DNA from: Jezberella montanilacus
GTDB lineage: Bacteria; Pseudomonadota; Gammaproteobacteria; Burkholderiales; Burkholderiaceae_B
NCBI RefSeq assembly: GCF_003003055.1
Contig: NZ_PVTV01000016.1
Coordinates: forward strand, 1 to 64,000
Reading direction: 5' to 3'
DNA: 64,000 nucleotides
Position 1 is the first letter of the stretch. Each line of letters opens with the position of its first letter. A program made the position numbers and the translations under genes. This document shows positions 20,642 to 29,008 of the stretch, piece after piece. Under the pieces are notes generated by a model. The model did no database searches. It saw only the letters and a program-made list of their open reading frames with translations, and was not told the origin of the DNA.

Positions 20642-22685
20642 CCTCTCGCATTTGAATGCCGCTCAGCGAGAAGCTGTGCTCTACCTTGACGGTCCGACTT
20701 TGGTGCTCGCTGGTGCGGGATCTGGCAAGACTCGTGTCATCACACAAAAAATAGGCTATCTGATTCGTGATTGTGGCTATCAGGCTCGTGGCATTGTGGC
20801 GCTGACGTTTACGAACAAGGCAGCTCGTGAAATGGACGAGCGTGTTAAATCCATGATGGATCCAGCAGTAACCAAGGGGGTGACAATCAGTACTTTTCAT
20901 TCGTTGGGCGTGCGGATCTTGCGAGAAGAAGCCGCGCATGCGGGACTAAAGCAACAATTCTCGATTCTGGACTCTGACGATGCCCTGGCGATTGTTCAGG
21001 ATCTGCTCGCAACGACCGATAAAGGTCGTATACGCGGCGTGCAACAAACGATATCGCTCTGGAAGAACGGTTTAACTGACCCGGACGAAGCGGCCAAGCT
21101 TGCGGCAACCCCAAATGAGCTAGAAGCAGCGCGTGTCTATCGTAGTTACAACGCAACCTTATCGGCCTATCAGGCGGTTGACTTTGATGATCTCATCGCG
21201 CTACCCGCTCAAATCTTTTCACTCAATCCAGAGGTACGTGAAAAATGGCAAGCACGTGTCAGATATCTTCTGGTCGATGAGTATCAAGACACCAACGTGT
21301 GCCAATATCGACTGGTGCAATGGCTAACTGGGCCTCGCGCCATGTTCACCGCAGTGGGTGACGATGATCAGGCTATCTATGCCTGGCGAGGCGCAACCAT
21401 CGAGAACCTTGCCAACCTAACTAAAGATTATCCAGCGATTCGGGTAATCAAGCTTGAGCAAAACTATCGATCTAGTCAAAGAATTCTGGCTGCAGCGAAT
21501 CAGGTGATTTCCCATAATCCAAAATTATTCGAAAAGAAACTCTGGTCCGAGCACGGCACAGGTGAGGCCATCAGCGTCGTCGGGATGGATGACGAGCAGA
21601 CAGAGGCGGAGAGCGTTGCAATGAAAGTTTCTGCCGCTCGTTTCGAGAAACAGGCCGAGTGGAGAGACTTTGCTATCCTTTATCGCGGCAATCATCAGGC
21701 TCGCGTTGTTGAACAAGCCATGCGTAATCTGCGCATCCCCTACACAGTCTCAGGCGGTCAGAGTTTTTTTGACAAGGCAGAAGTTAGAGATATTTTGTCT
21801 TATCTGCGTCTGATTGCGAACGATGCCGACGATCCGGCCTTTATCCGGGCTGCCACGACGCCCAAGCGCGGGATTGGTCAGGCAACCTTACAAACGCTTG
21901 GACAATATGCGGGGATGCGCGGTATCTCTCTTTTTGAGGCTTCTTTTGAGATAGGGCTTGAAGCTAAGCTCAATCAGCGACAGCTCGAACCGCTGCGCAC
22001 GTTCGGTGAGTTCATCAATCGGATTCAATATCGGGCGGGCAAGCTTACTGTCGGGCAAGCAGTCAGGCCAGTCGAAGCTGCTGATGTGTTGCTGGACGAC
22101 CTTATCCAAACCATTGACTACGAGCGTTATCTATACGATAACTTCGACGAAAAGCCTGCGCAGTCTCGTTGGCAAAATGTACTCGAACTGATTAACTGGT
22201 TAAAAAGGAAATCAGAGGAAGATCACATGAGTTTGTTCGATCTTGTGCAGCATGTTGCCCTGATCACAATGCTTGAACGAAGCGACGATAAAGACCCGGA
22301 TGCGGTGAAATTATCTACGCTACATGCGTCTAAAGGCCTGGAGTATCCGCACGTTTACCTGCTTGGTGTTGAGGAAGGGCTGCTGCCGCACATGGGCCGT
22401 GAGGATGAAGATGTAGACGCTGCGCGCGCCGCGGATATCTTAGTTGAGCGAGTCCAGGAGGAGCGCCGTCTCATGTACGTTGGCATCACGCGAGCACAGC
22501 GAAGTTTGCACTTGAGCTGGTGTAAAAAGCGAAGGCGGGCACGTGAAGATGTTAGCCGAGATCCATCGCGCTTTATTGCAGAAATGGGACTATCGGACCC
22601 CACGGCCCTCAATCAAGCGGCTACTGAGAGCTTGAATCCACGAGCTCGACTGGATATGCTCAAGTCTTTACTCAATAAAAAATAG
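20631..22685 (+). CDS. rep: ATP-dependent DNA helicase Rep (UvrD/Rep family)
   Basis: Superfamily 1A 3'-5' helicase, 684 residues, similar in length to E. coli Rep. It has AGAGSGKT at 27-34, VDEYQDTN, DDDQAIYAWRGA (motif III) and the C-terminal VGITRAQRSLHL (motif VI). It starts at TTG 20631, which lies 9 bases after GAGG. A TTG at 20622 in the same frame has its GAGG immediately adjacent and is less likely. The overlap with priA by 11 bp fits the known PriA-Rep cooperation in restart. UvrD or PcrA remain alternatives, but length and sequence favour Rep. Confidence 0.9.
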   Translation: MKSDLSHLNAAQREAVLYLDGPTLVLAGAGSGKTRVITQKIGYLIRDCGYQARGIVALTFTNKAAREMDERVKSMMDPAVTKGVTISTFHSLGVRILREEAAHAGLKQQFSILDSDDALAIVQDLLATTDKGRIRGVQQTISLWKNGLTDPDEAAKLAATPNELEAARVYRSYNATLSAYQAVDFDDLIALPAQIFSLNPEVREKWQARVRYLLVDEYQDTNVCQYRLVQWLTGPRAMFTAVGDDDQAIYAWRGATIENLANLTKDYPAIRVIKLEQNYRSSQRILAAANQVISHNPKLFEKKLWSEHGTGEAISVVGMDDEQTEAESVAMKVSAARFEKQAEWRDFAILYRGNHQARVVEQAMRNLRIPYTVSGGQSFFDKAEVRDILSYLRLIANDADDPAFIRAATTPKRGIGQATLQTLGQYAGMRGISLFEASFEIGLEAKLNQRQLEPLRTFGEFINRIQYRAGKLTVGQAVRPVEAADVLLDDLIQTIDYERYLYDNFDEKPAQSRWQNVLELINWLKRKSEEDHMSLFDLVQHVALITMLERSDDKDPDAVKLSTLHASKGLEYPHVYLLGVEEGLLPHMGREDEDVDAARAADILVERVQEERRLMYVGITRAQRSLHLSWCKKRRRAREDVSRDPSRFIAEMGLSDPTALNQAATESLNPRARLDMLKSLLNKK

Positions 22686-22702
22686 TAGGCCTTCGGGCCT
22701 AC
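22685..22702. other. Stem-loop with UUCG tetraloop after rep
   Basis: GTAGGCC/GGCCTAC, 7 bp, with a cUUCGg loop, begins on the last base of the rep stop codon. On the plus strand no T run follows (CCTTACG). On the minus strand the hairpin is followed by TATTTTTTATT. It may end or protect the rep message. As an intrinsic terminator it is only well formed for leftward transcription, where no gene needs it. Confidence 0.5.
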
Positions 22703-22810
22703 CCTTACGATCAGTCAGAACATCGCCTAGCTGGCCTCGGTATACTCAAGCTCTAAGTAAAAAAAAATTCAAAAACCGAGTTTAGTCATTAAAGACAAGG
22801 GACTAATTAA

Positions 22811-24331
22811 ATGAAGCAAATTCAAATCATTGGTGTCGCGGGCGCCGGTGCAATGGGTCGAGGTATCGCTCAAATTGCAGCTCAGGCTGGATTTCAAGTG
22901 CGTTTATTCGATACACAACCCGCCGTTGTCGCCTCTGCACGCGAAGCGTTAGCTAAAACCTGGGATACCTTAGCCAGCAAAGGCAAGATCAGCCCCGAAA
23001 AAGCTCAGGCGGCGCAGACTAATTTGATTTCTGCCGTTTCGTTATCAGAGCTGGCTGATTGCGACCTGGTGATTGAGGCGATTGTCGAACGCCTCGATAT
23101 TAAGCAGCAGTTCTTTCGCGAACTTGAAGCTGTTGTGCGTCCGGATTGTATTCTGGCTTCTAACACCTCTTCTTTGTCAGTGACCGCCATTGCGTCAGTT
23201 TGTGCTCACCCAGCTCGTGTCGTGGGCTATCACTTCTTCAATCCGGTCCCCTTGATGAAAGTAGTTGAGGTGATTGACGGTTTGCGCAGTGATCCCGCGG
23301 TTGGTGATGTTTTGATGGATCTTGCGCACACCATGGGCCATACGCCAGTGCGGTGCAAAGATATGCCGGGCTTTATTGTCAATCACGCCGGGCGAGGTCT
23401 TGGTCCCGAGGGGTTGAAGGTGGTGCAAGAGTCCGTCACGAACTTCGAAACAGTCGACGCTATTATGCGAGAGCAAGTGGGCCTCAAAATGGGGCCGTTC
23501 GAACTGATGGATTTGACTGGACTTGACGTGTCCCACCCAGTCATGGAGTCTATCTATCGACAGTTTTTCGATGAGCCTCGCTTTAAGCCATCACCGATTA
23601 CAACGGTTCGGGTGGCGGGTGGTCTGTTAGGACGTAAGACGCAGCGTGGTTATTACGAATATGTCGATGGTTTCAAACAGACAGAGCCAGAAGCAGCCCC
23701 CCCTGTTCTGGATCAACCAGTCAAAGTGTGGGTGAGCCCTGTTCATGGCATAGGAAGCACGCGAGCGACCGAACTGCTCAAGACCTTGGGCGCAAAGCTG
23801 CAGACGGGCCTACAGCCCGATGGGGATGCTTTGATTATTGTCACGCCATACGGACAGGATGTTTCAACTGCCATTGTTGAACAGGGTCTGGATCCCGTGC
23901 GCACCGTCGGATTAGATACGTTCAATGGTTTTGAACAGACCCGTCGTCGCACAGTGATGGTTTCACCAGCAACCGGCAAAGACTGGGTAACTCGCGCTCA
24001 TGCTCTGCTGGCGTCGGATGCTATACGGGTCAGCGTCATTGATGATTCGCCCGGGTTTGTTGCTCAGCGAATTGTCGCGATGATTGTCAATATCGCTTGT
24101 GACATCGCGCAACAGGATATTGCTACCCCTGCAGATATTGATAATGCCGTGAAGCTGGGCTTGGGTTACCCGCAAGGCCCTTTATCTCTGGGTGATTCGC
24201 TTGGAGCTGCGAATATTATGGAGATTCTCAAAAACATCCAGGCGGTAACAGGAGATCCCCGTTACCGTCCTAGCCTTTGGTTGCAACGTCGTGTGCAACT
24301 CGGGATGTCTTTGTTGCAGAAATCCAGTTAG
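22811..24331 (+). CDS. paaH: 3-hydroxyacyl-CoA dehydrogenase, PaaH type
   Basis: The protein oxidises 3-hydroxyacyl-CoA with NAD+. The 506-residue protein has an N-terminal Rossmann domain (GVAGAGAMGRGIAQIAA) with the ASNTSSLSV and HFFNP blocks, and a 3HCDH C-terminal domain. A second copy of the C-terminal domain follows (SPGFVAQRIVAMI, LGYPQGPLSLGD). This double arrangement is typical of PaaH/PaaC rather than short 3-hydroxybutyryl-CoA dehydrogenases. A TATACT at 22741-22746 may be its -10 box, without a convincing -35. No other paa genes are present, so the pathway (phenylacetate, fatty acid or other) is not established. Confidence 0.88.
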   Translation: MKQIQIIGVAGAGAMGRGIAQIAAQAGFQVRLFDTQPAVVASAREALAKTWDTLASKGKISPEKAQAAQTNLISAVSLSELADCDLVIEAIVERLDIKQQFFRELEAVVRPDCILASNTSSLSVTAIASVCAHPARVVGYHFFNPVPLMKVVEVIDGLRSDPAVGDVLMDLAHTMGHTPVRCKDMPGFIVNHAGRGLGPEGLKVVQESVTNFETVDAIMREQVGLKMGPFELMDLTGLDVSHPVMESIYRQFFDEPRFKPSPITTVRVAGGLLGRKTQRGYYEYVDGFKQTEPEAAPPVLDQPVKVWVSPVHGIGSTRATELLKTLGAKLQTGLQPDGDALIIVTPYGQDVSTAIVEQGLDPVRTVGLDTFNGFEQTRRRTVMVSPATGKDWVTRAHALLASDAIRVSVIDDSPGFVAQRIVAMIVNIACDIAQQDIATPADIDNAVKLGLGYPQGPLSLGDSLGAANIMEILKNIQAVTGDPRYRPSLWLQRRVQLGMSLLQKSS

Positions 24332-24343
24332 ACACTGGATTTC
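24319..24343. terminator. Perfect hairpin across the paaH stop codon
   Basis: GAAATCCAGT/ACTGGATTTC form a 10-bp perfect stem with the 5-nt loop TAGAC, and the paaH TAG stop codon lies in the loop. T-rich sequence follows about 12 bases later (24357-24366), so this is not a textbook terminator. It lies between two convergent genes and probably separates their transcripts. Confidence 0.5.
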
Positions 24344-24358
24344 AACTGCGCTTGCTGT

Positions 24359-24910
24359 TTATTTTTTGGCAGCGTCTGCGGGTACCGCAGGCGCTTCTGG
24401 CTCTTTAAAGTCAGCACCAGAGCCATTGGCCATGAAAACCACCGCACGAGCGATTTCATAATCATCCAGGGCTGGGTTGCCGCCTTTGGCAGGCATAGCA
24501 CCCTTGCCTTTGATAGCGTTAGCGGTAAGCATTACCACGCCAGTGGCAATGCGAGGTGCCCAAGCGGCTTTGTCACCTGTTTTTGGAGCCCCGGCCAAGC
24601 CAGCGACGTGACAGCTTGAACAGACAGCCTTGTAGACTTGCTCACCAGTCTTGAATACTTTCGGGCCGGTAGCATCCACCAGATCAAGCATTGCAACTGG
24701 TGCGATCCGGTGATTTACAGCTTCTTCACCCAGTGAGGCTGAGCCAGCGGCGGTTTTATCAGCAGAGGTGACAAAGTTGACCAGCAACAAAATAATAATA
24801 AGCGGGAGAATAAAGGCCAAAACCACAGCAGTAATTAGCTGCTTGGGAGTCTTGATCAAAGAGCCGTGCTCTTCAGTGTGTGTTTCGTGATGTTCTTGGC
24901 TGTTGCTCAT
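24359..24910 (-). CDS. Membrane-anchored cytochrome c (c5-like, class I)
   Basis: This is an electron-transfer protein with one haem c. The 183-residue protein has a His/Glu-rich N-terminal tail, one membrane helix at about residues 26-47, and a periplasmic domain. That domain has CSSCH at 97-101 and a Met ligand in GAMPAKGGNP. The organisation resembles the cytochrome c5 family. The frame is open from a TTG at 24916, but AGGA is spaced 7 bases before the ATG at 24910. It is convergent with paaH. The C-terminus is Ala/Pro/Lys-rich. Its redox partner is unknown. Confidence 0.9.
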   Translation of the reverse strand: MSNSQEHHETHTEEHGSLIKTPKQLITAVVLAFILPLIIILLLVNFVTSADKTAAGSASLGEEAVNHRIAPVAMLDLVDATGPKVFKTGEQVYKAVCSSCHVAGLAGAPKTGDKAAWAPRIATGVVMLTANAIKGKGAMPAKGGNPALDDYEIARAVVFMANGSGADFKEPEAPAVPADAAKK

Positions 24911-25014
24911 GACCAAATCCTGCGAGTCTCAGAAAGGTTTGACGGTGCGGTGGCGATTATAGCGGGATATGTCGCCTAAAGGGCAAAGCTCAATGGGTTG
25001 ACAGATCAAACAGC

Positions 25015-25020
25015 TATAAT
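25015..25020 (+). promoter_or_regulatory. Putative -10 box of tRNA-Arg
   Basis: A perfect TATAAT lies 11 bp before the mature 5' end of the tRNA, so transcription would begin only a few bases ahead of it. The nearby TTGACA (24998-25003) is only 11 bp away and cannot act as its -35. Confidence 0.5.
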
Positions 25021-25030
25021 GTTGTGCGTA

Positions 25031-25105
25031 GCGCCCGTAGTTCAATGGATAGAATGAGAGTTTCCGAAGCTCTTGATACAGGTTCGATTCCTGTCGGACG
25101 CACCA
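25031..25105 (+). tRNA. tRNA-Arg (CCG)
   Basis: A 75-nt cloverleaf with anticodon loop TTCCGAA, giving CCG (Arg, codon CGG). The D arm GTTC/GAAT, T arm ACAGG-TTCGATT-CCTGT and encoded CCA are present. The acceptor stem is GCGCCCG against CGGACGC, so position 4 (C) faces A at position 69 and does not pair. The anticodon stem closes with a U·G pair. gshA ends only 2 bp away on the opposite strand. Confidence 0.93.
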
Positions 25106-25107
25106 CC

Positions 25108-26682
25108 TTAAGCGAAAGTCGGTGCTTTGAGTGCCTCGTGAAATTGTTTGACGTAGTCGTCAAACGTCTCTGAGTCAGCGTTTTCGATCCTCTCTTGCGT
25201 AAGAATCGATTCCATCGCTTGTGCGTCGGCTTGTTTTCCTTGTTCAAAGGTCAAGCCTTTCGCCTGAAGCACGGCTGCCTGTTGCTTGCTCAGATCAACC
25301 ACAAAATCATGAAAAGACATTTCTTTCTGTTGCAAACTGCTAAGCAATTGCGCAGATGGCGTTGACTCGGGGTCGGCTACTTTTTGCTGTTGTGAGGAGA
25401 TCGCTTTTACATAAGAGGGATCCGCGAGGCAATCCCCAAACAAGTTGGCGCACTCCCCGATTTGACTCAGCAAGTGGTTCGCCCAATCCTTCAGGCTGAT
25501 ATCCGCGCCATCGCGTTTAAGTATCAACCCGGGCTGTCGGCCGTATTTGACTGTTTTGGCAAAGTTGTCAGCGCTTTCAGCGCAAAAACCATCATCGCCA
25601 AAGTAAGGACTATCCTGTGTCGCGCAAAATAAGATAAAGGCATCCACAAAGTGAGCGGTATCGCTTGAGATGCCAGTGGCCTCTTTGTAGTCGATATCCA
25701 AGCAGCGAATTTCGACATATTGGATACCTCTGTCGGCTAAAGCCGTTATTGGTCGCTCGCATGGGCCAGTTGCGCGCTTGGGCCGAATGCTCGAATAAAA
25801 CTCATTTTCAATCTGCAACACATTCGTGTTGAGCTGTATCCATTCGCCATTGCGATGAGTACCGATCTCGTTATATGGGGGCCACGGAGTGGTAACCGCC
25901 TTATGCATGCTCAGCAGAAAGCTGTTGAGATCGTTGTAGCACGGCTTGAGTGTGGCTTGAGCCTTGTTTTGATAGCCTAAGTCGCTCATTCGCAAGCTGG
26001 TGGCGTAGGGTAAAAAAAGCGTATCCGCATCCAGCTGGTCCAGGCCCTTATCACGACCGCGAAGGAAATCTTTCGAGACGGCAGGCGATGCACCAAACAA
26101 GTACATCAGCAGCCAACTGTAGCGCGTGAAGTTTCTGATTAAGGCCATATAACCGGCAGATCGCTTGTCTTGGGCAGAAATGCCAGGAACATCAATGATT
26201 TGCCAAAACTGCTCATCGAAAGAGAAGTTGTAGTGCAGGCCAGCGATGCACTGCATGGTTTTGCCATAGCGCTCAGCCAACCCTCGCCGGTATACATGTT
26301 TGAGCATGCCGGTATTAGACGTGCCATACCAAGCGATCGGGATGTCAATCTCGGCCGGTAGGTGGGCAGGCATGGAGTGGTTCCACATCATTTCATCGTT
26401 CAGCGAGCAGGCAATGACGGTTTGAAGTTCGGCCATTTCGGCGAGCAAATCATCGATACGAGTGTGCGTGCCAGAGATCAGTTCAAGTAACGCTTCGGAG
26501 TAATCGGTTGTTATTCGAGGGTGTGTGAGTGCAGAGCCGAGTGATTTCGGATGCGCCCGCGTCGAGAGTCGACCTTCGGAATTGACGCGAAGACCCTCCT
26601 TTTCAATCCCTCTGAGGGATTTGCCAAGCATATCGGGCTTTTGCCTGAGAATCTCCAGGCGTTGGGACAAAGTGACACTCAC
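25108..26682 (-). CDS. gshA: Glutamate-cysteine ligase
   Basis: GshA makes gamma-glutamylcysteine, the first step of glutathione synthesis. The 524-residue protein belongs to the gammaproteobacterial-type (class 1) family. It has GIEKEGLRV near the N-terminus, TTDYSEALLELIS, and the YVEIRCLDI block of the active site. I place the start at GTG 26682, with AGGA 6 bases upstream. The TTG at 26688 directly abuts that AGGA and is unlikely. The gene ends beside tRNA-Arg on the other strand. Glutathione made here would serve the monothiol glutaredoxin at 3630. Confidence 0.95.
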   Translation of the reverse strand: MSVTLSQRLEILRQKPDMLGKSLRGIEKEGLRVNSEGRLSTRAHPKSLGSALTHPRITTDYSEALLELISGTHTRIDDLLAEMAELQTVIACSLNDEMMWNHSMPAHLPAEIDIPIAWYGTSNTGMLKHVYRRGLAERYGKTMQCIAGLHYNFSFDEQFWQIIDVPGISAQDKRSAGYMALIRNFTRYSWLLMYLFGASPAVSKDFLRGRDKGLDQLDADTLFLPYATSLRMSDLGYQNKAQATLKPCYNDLNSFLLSMHKAVTTPWPPYNEIGTHRNGEWIQLNTNVLQIENEFYSSIRPKRATGPCERPITALADRGIQYVEIRCLDIDYKEATGISSDTAHFVDAFILFCATQDSPYFGDDGFCAESADNFAKTVKYGRQPGLILKRDGADISLKDWANHLLSQIGECANLFGDCLADPSYVKAISSQQQKVADPESTPSAQLLSSLQQKEMSFHDFVVDLSKQQAAVLQAKGLTFEQGKQADAQAMESILTQERIENADSETFDDYVKQFHEALKAPTFA

Positions 26683-26763
26683 AGACAATCCTTTCTTGAA
26701 TAATCCAGTTCATTTTAAGTGATATACCAAAGTCGATAGTAATAGCCCGATATCACGCTTGTA

Positions 26764-26970
26764 TTACGAGTCGAGCAGGCCTTGCTGTATCGCCAGCGAC
26801 ACGCCAGCCTGCCGTTTGTATACATTTAGTTTGCGACAGGCATTGCCCACATGAAAATTCACGGTCCTTTCACTCACTTGCAGGATGGCGGCTGTCTCCC
26901 AACTTGTTTTACCTTTTGCTATCCACTGGAGACATTGTCGCTCTCGATCAGAAAGTTGTTGAGTAGTCAT
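26764..26970 (-). CDS. Stand-alone LuxR-type helix-turn-helix protein (68 aa)
   Basis: The whole protein is one LuxR-family DNA-binding domain: LSDRERQCLQWIAKGKTSWETAA, then the recognition helix region VSERTVNFHVGNACRKLNV. The KTSWE and VNFHV wording is typical of quorum-sensing LuxR proteins, but the autoinducer-binding domain is absent. The ATG at 26970 has AGGAG 10 bases upstream. An upstream TTG at 27069 would add 33 residues without recognisable homology. It lies between gshA (same strand) and divergent metX. It could act as a small regulator by itself or be a remnant of a larger one. Confidence 0.75.
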   Translation of the reverse strand: MTTQQLSDRERQCLQWIAKGKTSWETAAILQVSERTVNFHVGNACRKLNVYKRQAGVSLAIQQGLLDS

Positions 26971-27235
26971 GCGAGAGATGCTCCTATTTAAATACAGTGG
27001 ACGTACGTTGCAGGCCAAGGCGGAAACTTGCCTAGTGTGACCATAATCGCGCTCCTTGAGAATGCGCAAAATCCCTGTTATTTGTTTCTAACAACGTCAC
27101 ATTTGTTAGGCGTTGTAATTGGAACCAGTCATTAGCTGCGCACGGTAAAGCTCAATGCTAAAATTATTTGAATATACGCGCCGATTTGCCTGATCCGCTT
27201 GCGGGCGCCACATAAATCCAGCTAAAGAGTTATCG

Positions 27236-28396
27236 ATGATTAATTCGTCCGATTCGGTCGGTGTGGTCAACACACAATTTTTTCAGTTTGACGAGCCACT
27301 GCTTCTCGCGAGTGGTCAAACGATTAACGCCTACACACTCGCCGTTGAGACTTACGGCTCCCTCAATGCCGATGCCAGTAACGCAGTGTTGATTTGCCAT
27401 GCGCTGAATGCCTCTCATCATGTCGCAGGCATTTCGGCGGAAAACCCCGACGATATTGGCTGGTGGGACAACATGGTTGGGCCAGGCAAACCTGTCGACA
27501 CTAATCATTTTTTTGTCATCGGCATCAACAATTTAGGCTCTTGCTTTGGGTCAACGGGGCCCGCTTCCGTCCGGGTTGAGACCGGCACCCCCTGGGGGGC
27601 CGCTTTCCCGGTTGTGACGGTTGAAGACTGGGTCGCGGCTCAAGCGCGCGTAGCAGATCGTATGGGGATTAAGCGTTTTGCTGCGGTGATGGGCGGGTCG
27701 CTTGGAGGGATGCAAGCCTTGAGTTGGGCAATCACTTGTCCAGAGCGAGTCGCTCATTGCGTCGTGATTGCCAGCACACCTCGTCTTTCTGCCCAGAACA
27801 TCGGCTTTAACGAGGTGGCGAGACGAGCAATCATCACTGACCCGGAGTTTCATGGCGGTGATTATTATGCCCATCAGACGGTGCCGCGCCATGGCCTGTC
27901 TGTCGCTCGCATGATTGGACACATCACTTATTTGACAGATGATGACATGGCAGAGAAGTTCGGGCGTACTCAGCGCGAACCAGCCCCGGATGGGGAATTT
28001 CACTACGGCTATGGCGTCGAGTTTGAGGTTGAGTCCTATTTGCGTTATCAGGGTGAGAAGTTTTCTCGTTACTTCGATGCCAACACGTATTTATTGATTA
28101 CGCGAGCGTTGGATTATTTTGATCCAGCACGCAAGACAGGCGGCGACTTGGCCCGCGCGTTGTCAACCGCGACAGCGGATTTTTTGTTGGTATCGTTCAC
28201 AACAGACTGGCGATTTCCGCCTGCGCGATCGCGCGAGATCGTTAAAGCTTTGTTGCAAAACGATCAAACTGCAACATATGCAGAGATCGATGCGCCGCAC
28301 GGACATGACGCGTTTTTGTTGGACGACGCTCGCTATCATCAAGTCGTTCAGGCGTATTTTGATCGGATCAACCAGTCACTGAACAGGGAGGCATGA
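27236..28396 (+). CDS. metX: Homoserine O-acyltransferase MetX
   Basis: MetX transfers an acyl group to homoserine, the first dedicated step of methionine synthesis. The 386-residue alpha/beta hydrolase has [10 protein letters not shown] with the nucleophile Ser, the early block [14 protein letters not shown], and the C-terminal catalytic Asp and His ([10 protein letters not shown]). Betaproteobacterial members are often succinyl- rather than acetyl-transferases, and the sequence as read does not let me decide. It overlaps metW by 4 bp (ATGA). The 166-bp upstream gap shows no riboswitch that I can recognise. Confidence 0.95.
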   Translation: MINSSDSVGVVNTQFFQFDEPLLLASGQTINAYTLAVETYGSLNADASNAVLICHALNASHHVAGISAENPDDIGWWDNMVGPGKPVDTNHFFVIGINNLGSCFGSTGPASVRVETGTPWGAAFPVVTVEDWVAAQARVADRMGIKRFAAVMGGSLGGMQALSWAITCPERVAHCVVIASTPRLSAQNIGFNEVARRAIITDPEFHGGDYYAHQTVPRHGLSVARMIGHITYLTDDDMAEKFGRTQREPAPDGEFHYGYGVEFEVESYLRYQGEKFSRYFDANTYLLITRALDYFDPARKTGGDLARALSTATADFLLVSFTTDWRFPPARSREIVKALLQNDQTATYAEIDAPHGHDAFLLDDARYHQVVQAYFDRINQSLNREA

Positions 28397-29004
28397 TGAC
28401 GACTGCCAATCTCTCCGTTAACTTGCGCAGTGATTTACTGAAGATTTCCGCTTTGATCGAGGCGTCGACTCGGGTGCTGGATTTAGGCTGTGGCGATGGC
28501 ACGCTACTTTCATATTTGCAAGAACAAAAAGGTGTCAAAGCGGTTGGCGTTGAAATCAATGACCAAAGTGTCCTGGCATGTGTCAAGCGCGGTGTGCATG
28601 TGGTTCAGCAAAACCTTGAAGATGGCCTGGCCATGTTCGATGATCAGCAATTTGATACGGTCGTGCTGTCTCAGACTTTGCAGTCGATGCACAACACCGA
28701 GCATATTTTGCGTGAGATGATGCGAGTGGCTCGTCGCGGGATTGTTTCTTTCCCTAATTTTGGTTACTGGCCCCACGGCTGGTCTATTCTTGGCGGGCGC
28801 ATGCCAGTCACAGGCCAGATGCCTTATGACTGGTACGACACGCCTAATATCCACCTTTGCACATTGAAAGATTTCGAACGGCTAGCAGCCAAGCTCGGCT
28901 TTACTATCATTGCCCGGTCGACGTTTAAAGAAGAGCGAGAGGTAAAGTTTCTTGCGGGTTGGCGCAGTACGCTGGCGGTCTATCACATCACTGCCGGGAC
29001 TTGA
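28393..29004 (+). CDS. metW: Methionine biosynthesis protein MetW
   Basis: MetW is a class I methyltransferase-like protein that regularly accompanies MetX and has been reported to act with it in homoserine acylation. The 203-residue protein has the SAM-type motif [15 protein letters not shown] and the later [22 protein letters not shown] block, diagnostic of MetW. The start overlaps the metX stop, which fits a two-subunit or obligate partnership. Confidence 0.95.
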   Translation: MMTTANLSVNLRSDLLKISALIEASTRVLDLGCGDGTLLSYLQEQKGVKAVGVEINDQSVLACVKRGVHVVQQNLEDGLAMFDDQQFDTVVLSQTLQSMHNTEHILREMMRVARRGIVSFPNFGYWPHGWSILGGRMPVTGQMPYDWYDTPNIHLCTLKDFERLAAKLGFTIIARSTFKEEREVKFLAGWRSTLAVYHITAGT

Positions 29005-29008
29005 GGCG

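Noticed and set aside
24998-25020. TTGACA and TATAAT as a promoter for tRNA-Arg
   Set aside because: The two hexamers are only 11 bp apart, too close for sigma-70. Only the -10 box is kept.
27178-27208. Leader hairpin or SAM/SAH riboswitch before metX
   Set aside because: The possible pairings conflict with each other (GGCGC and GCGG share a base) and no known riboswitch core could be recognised.
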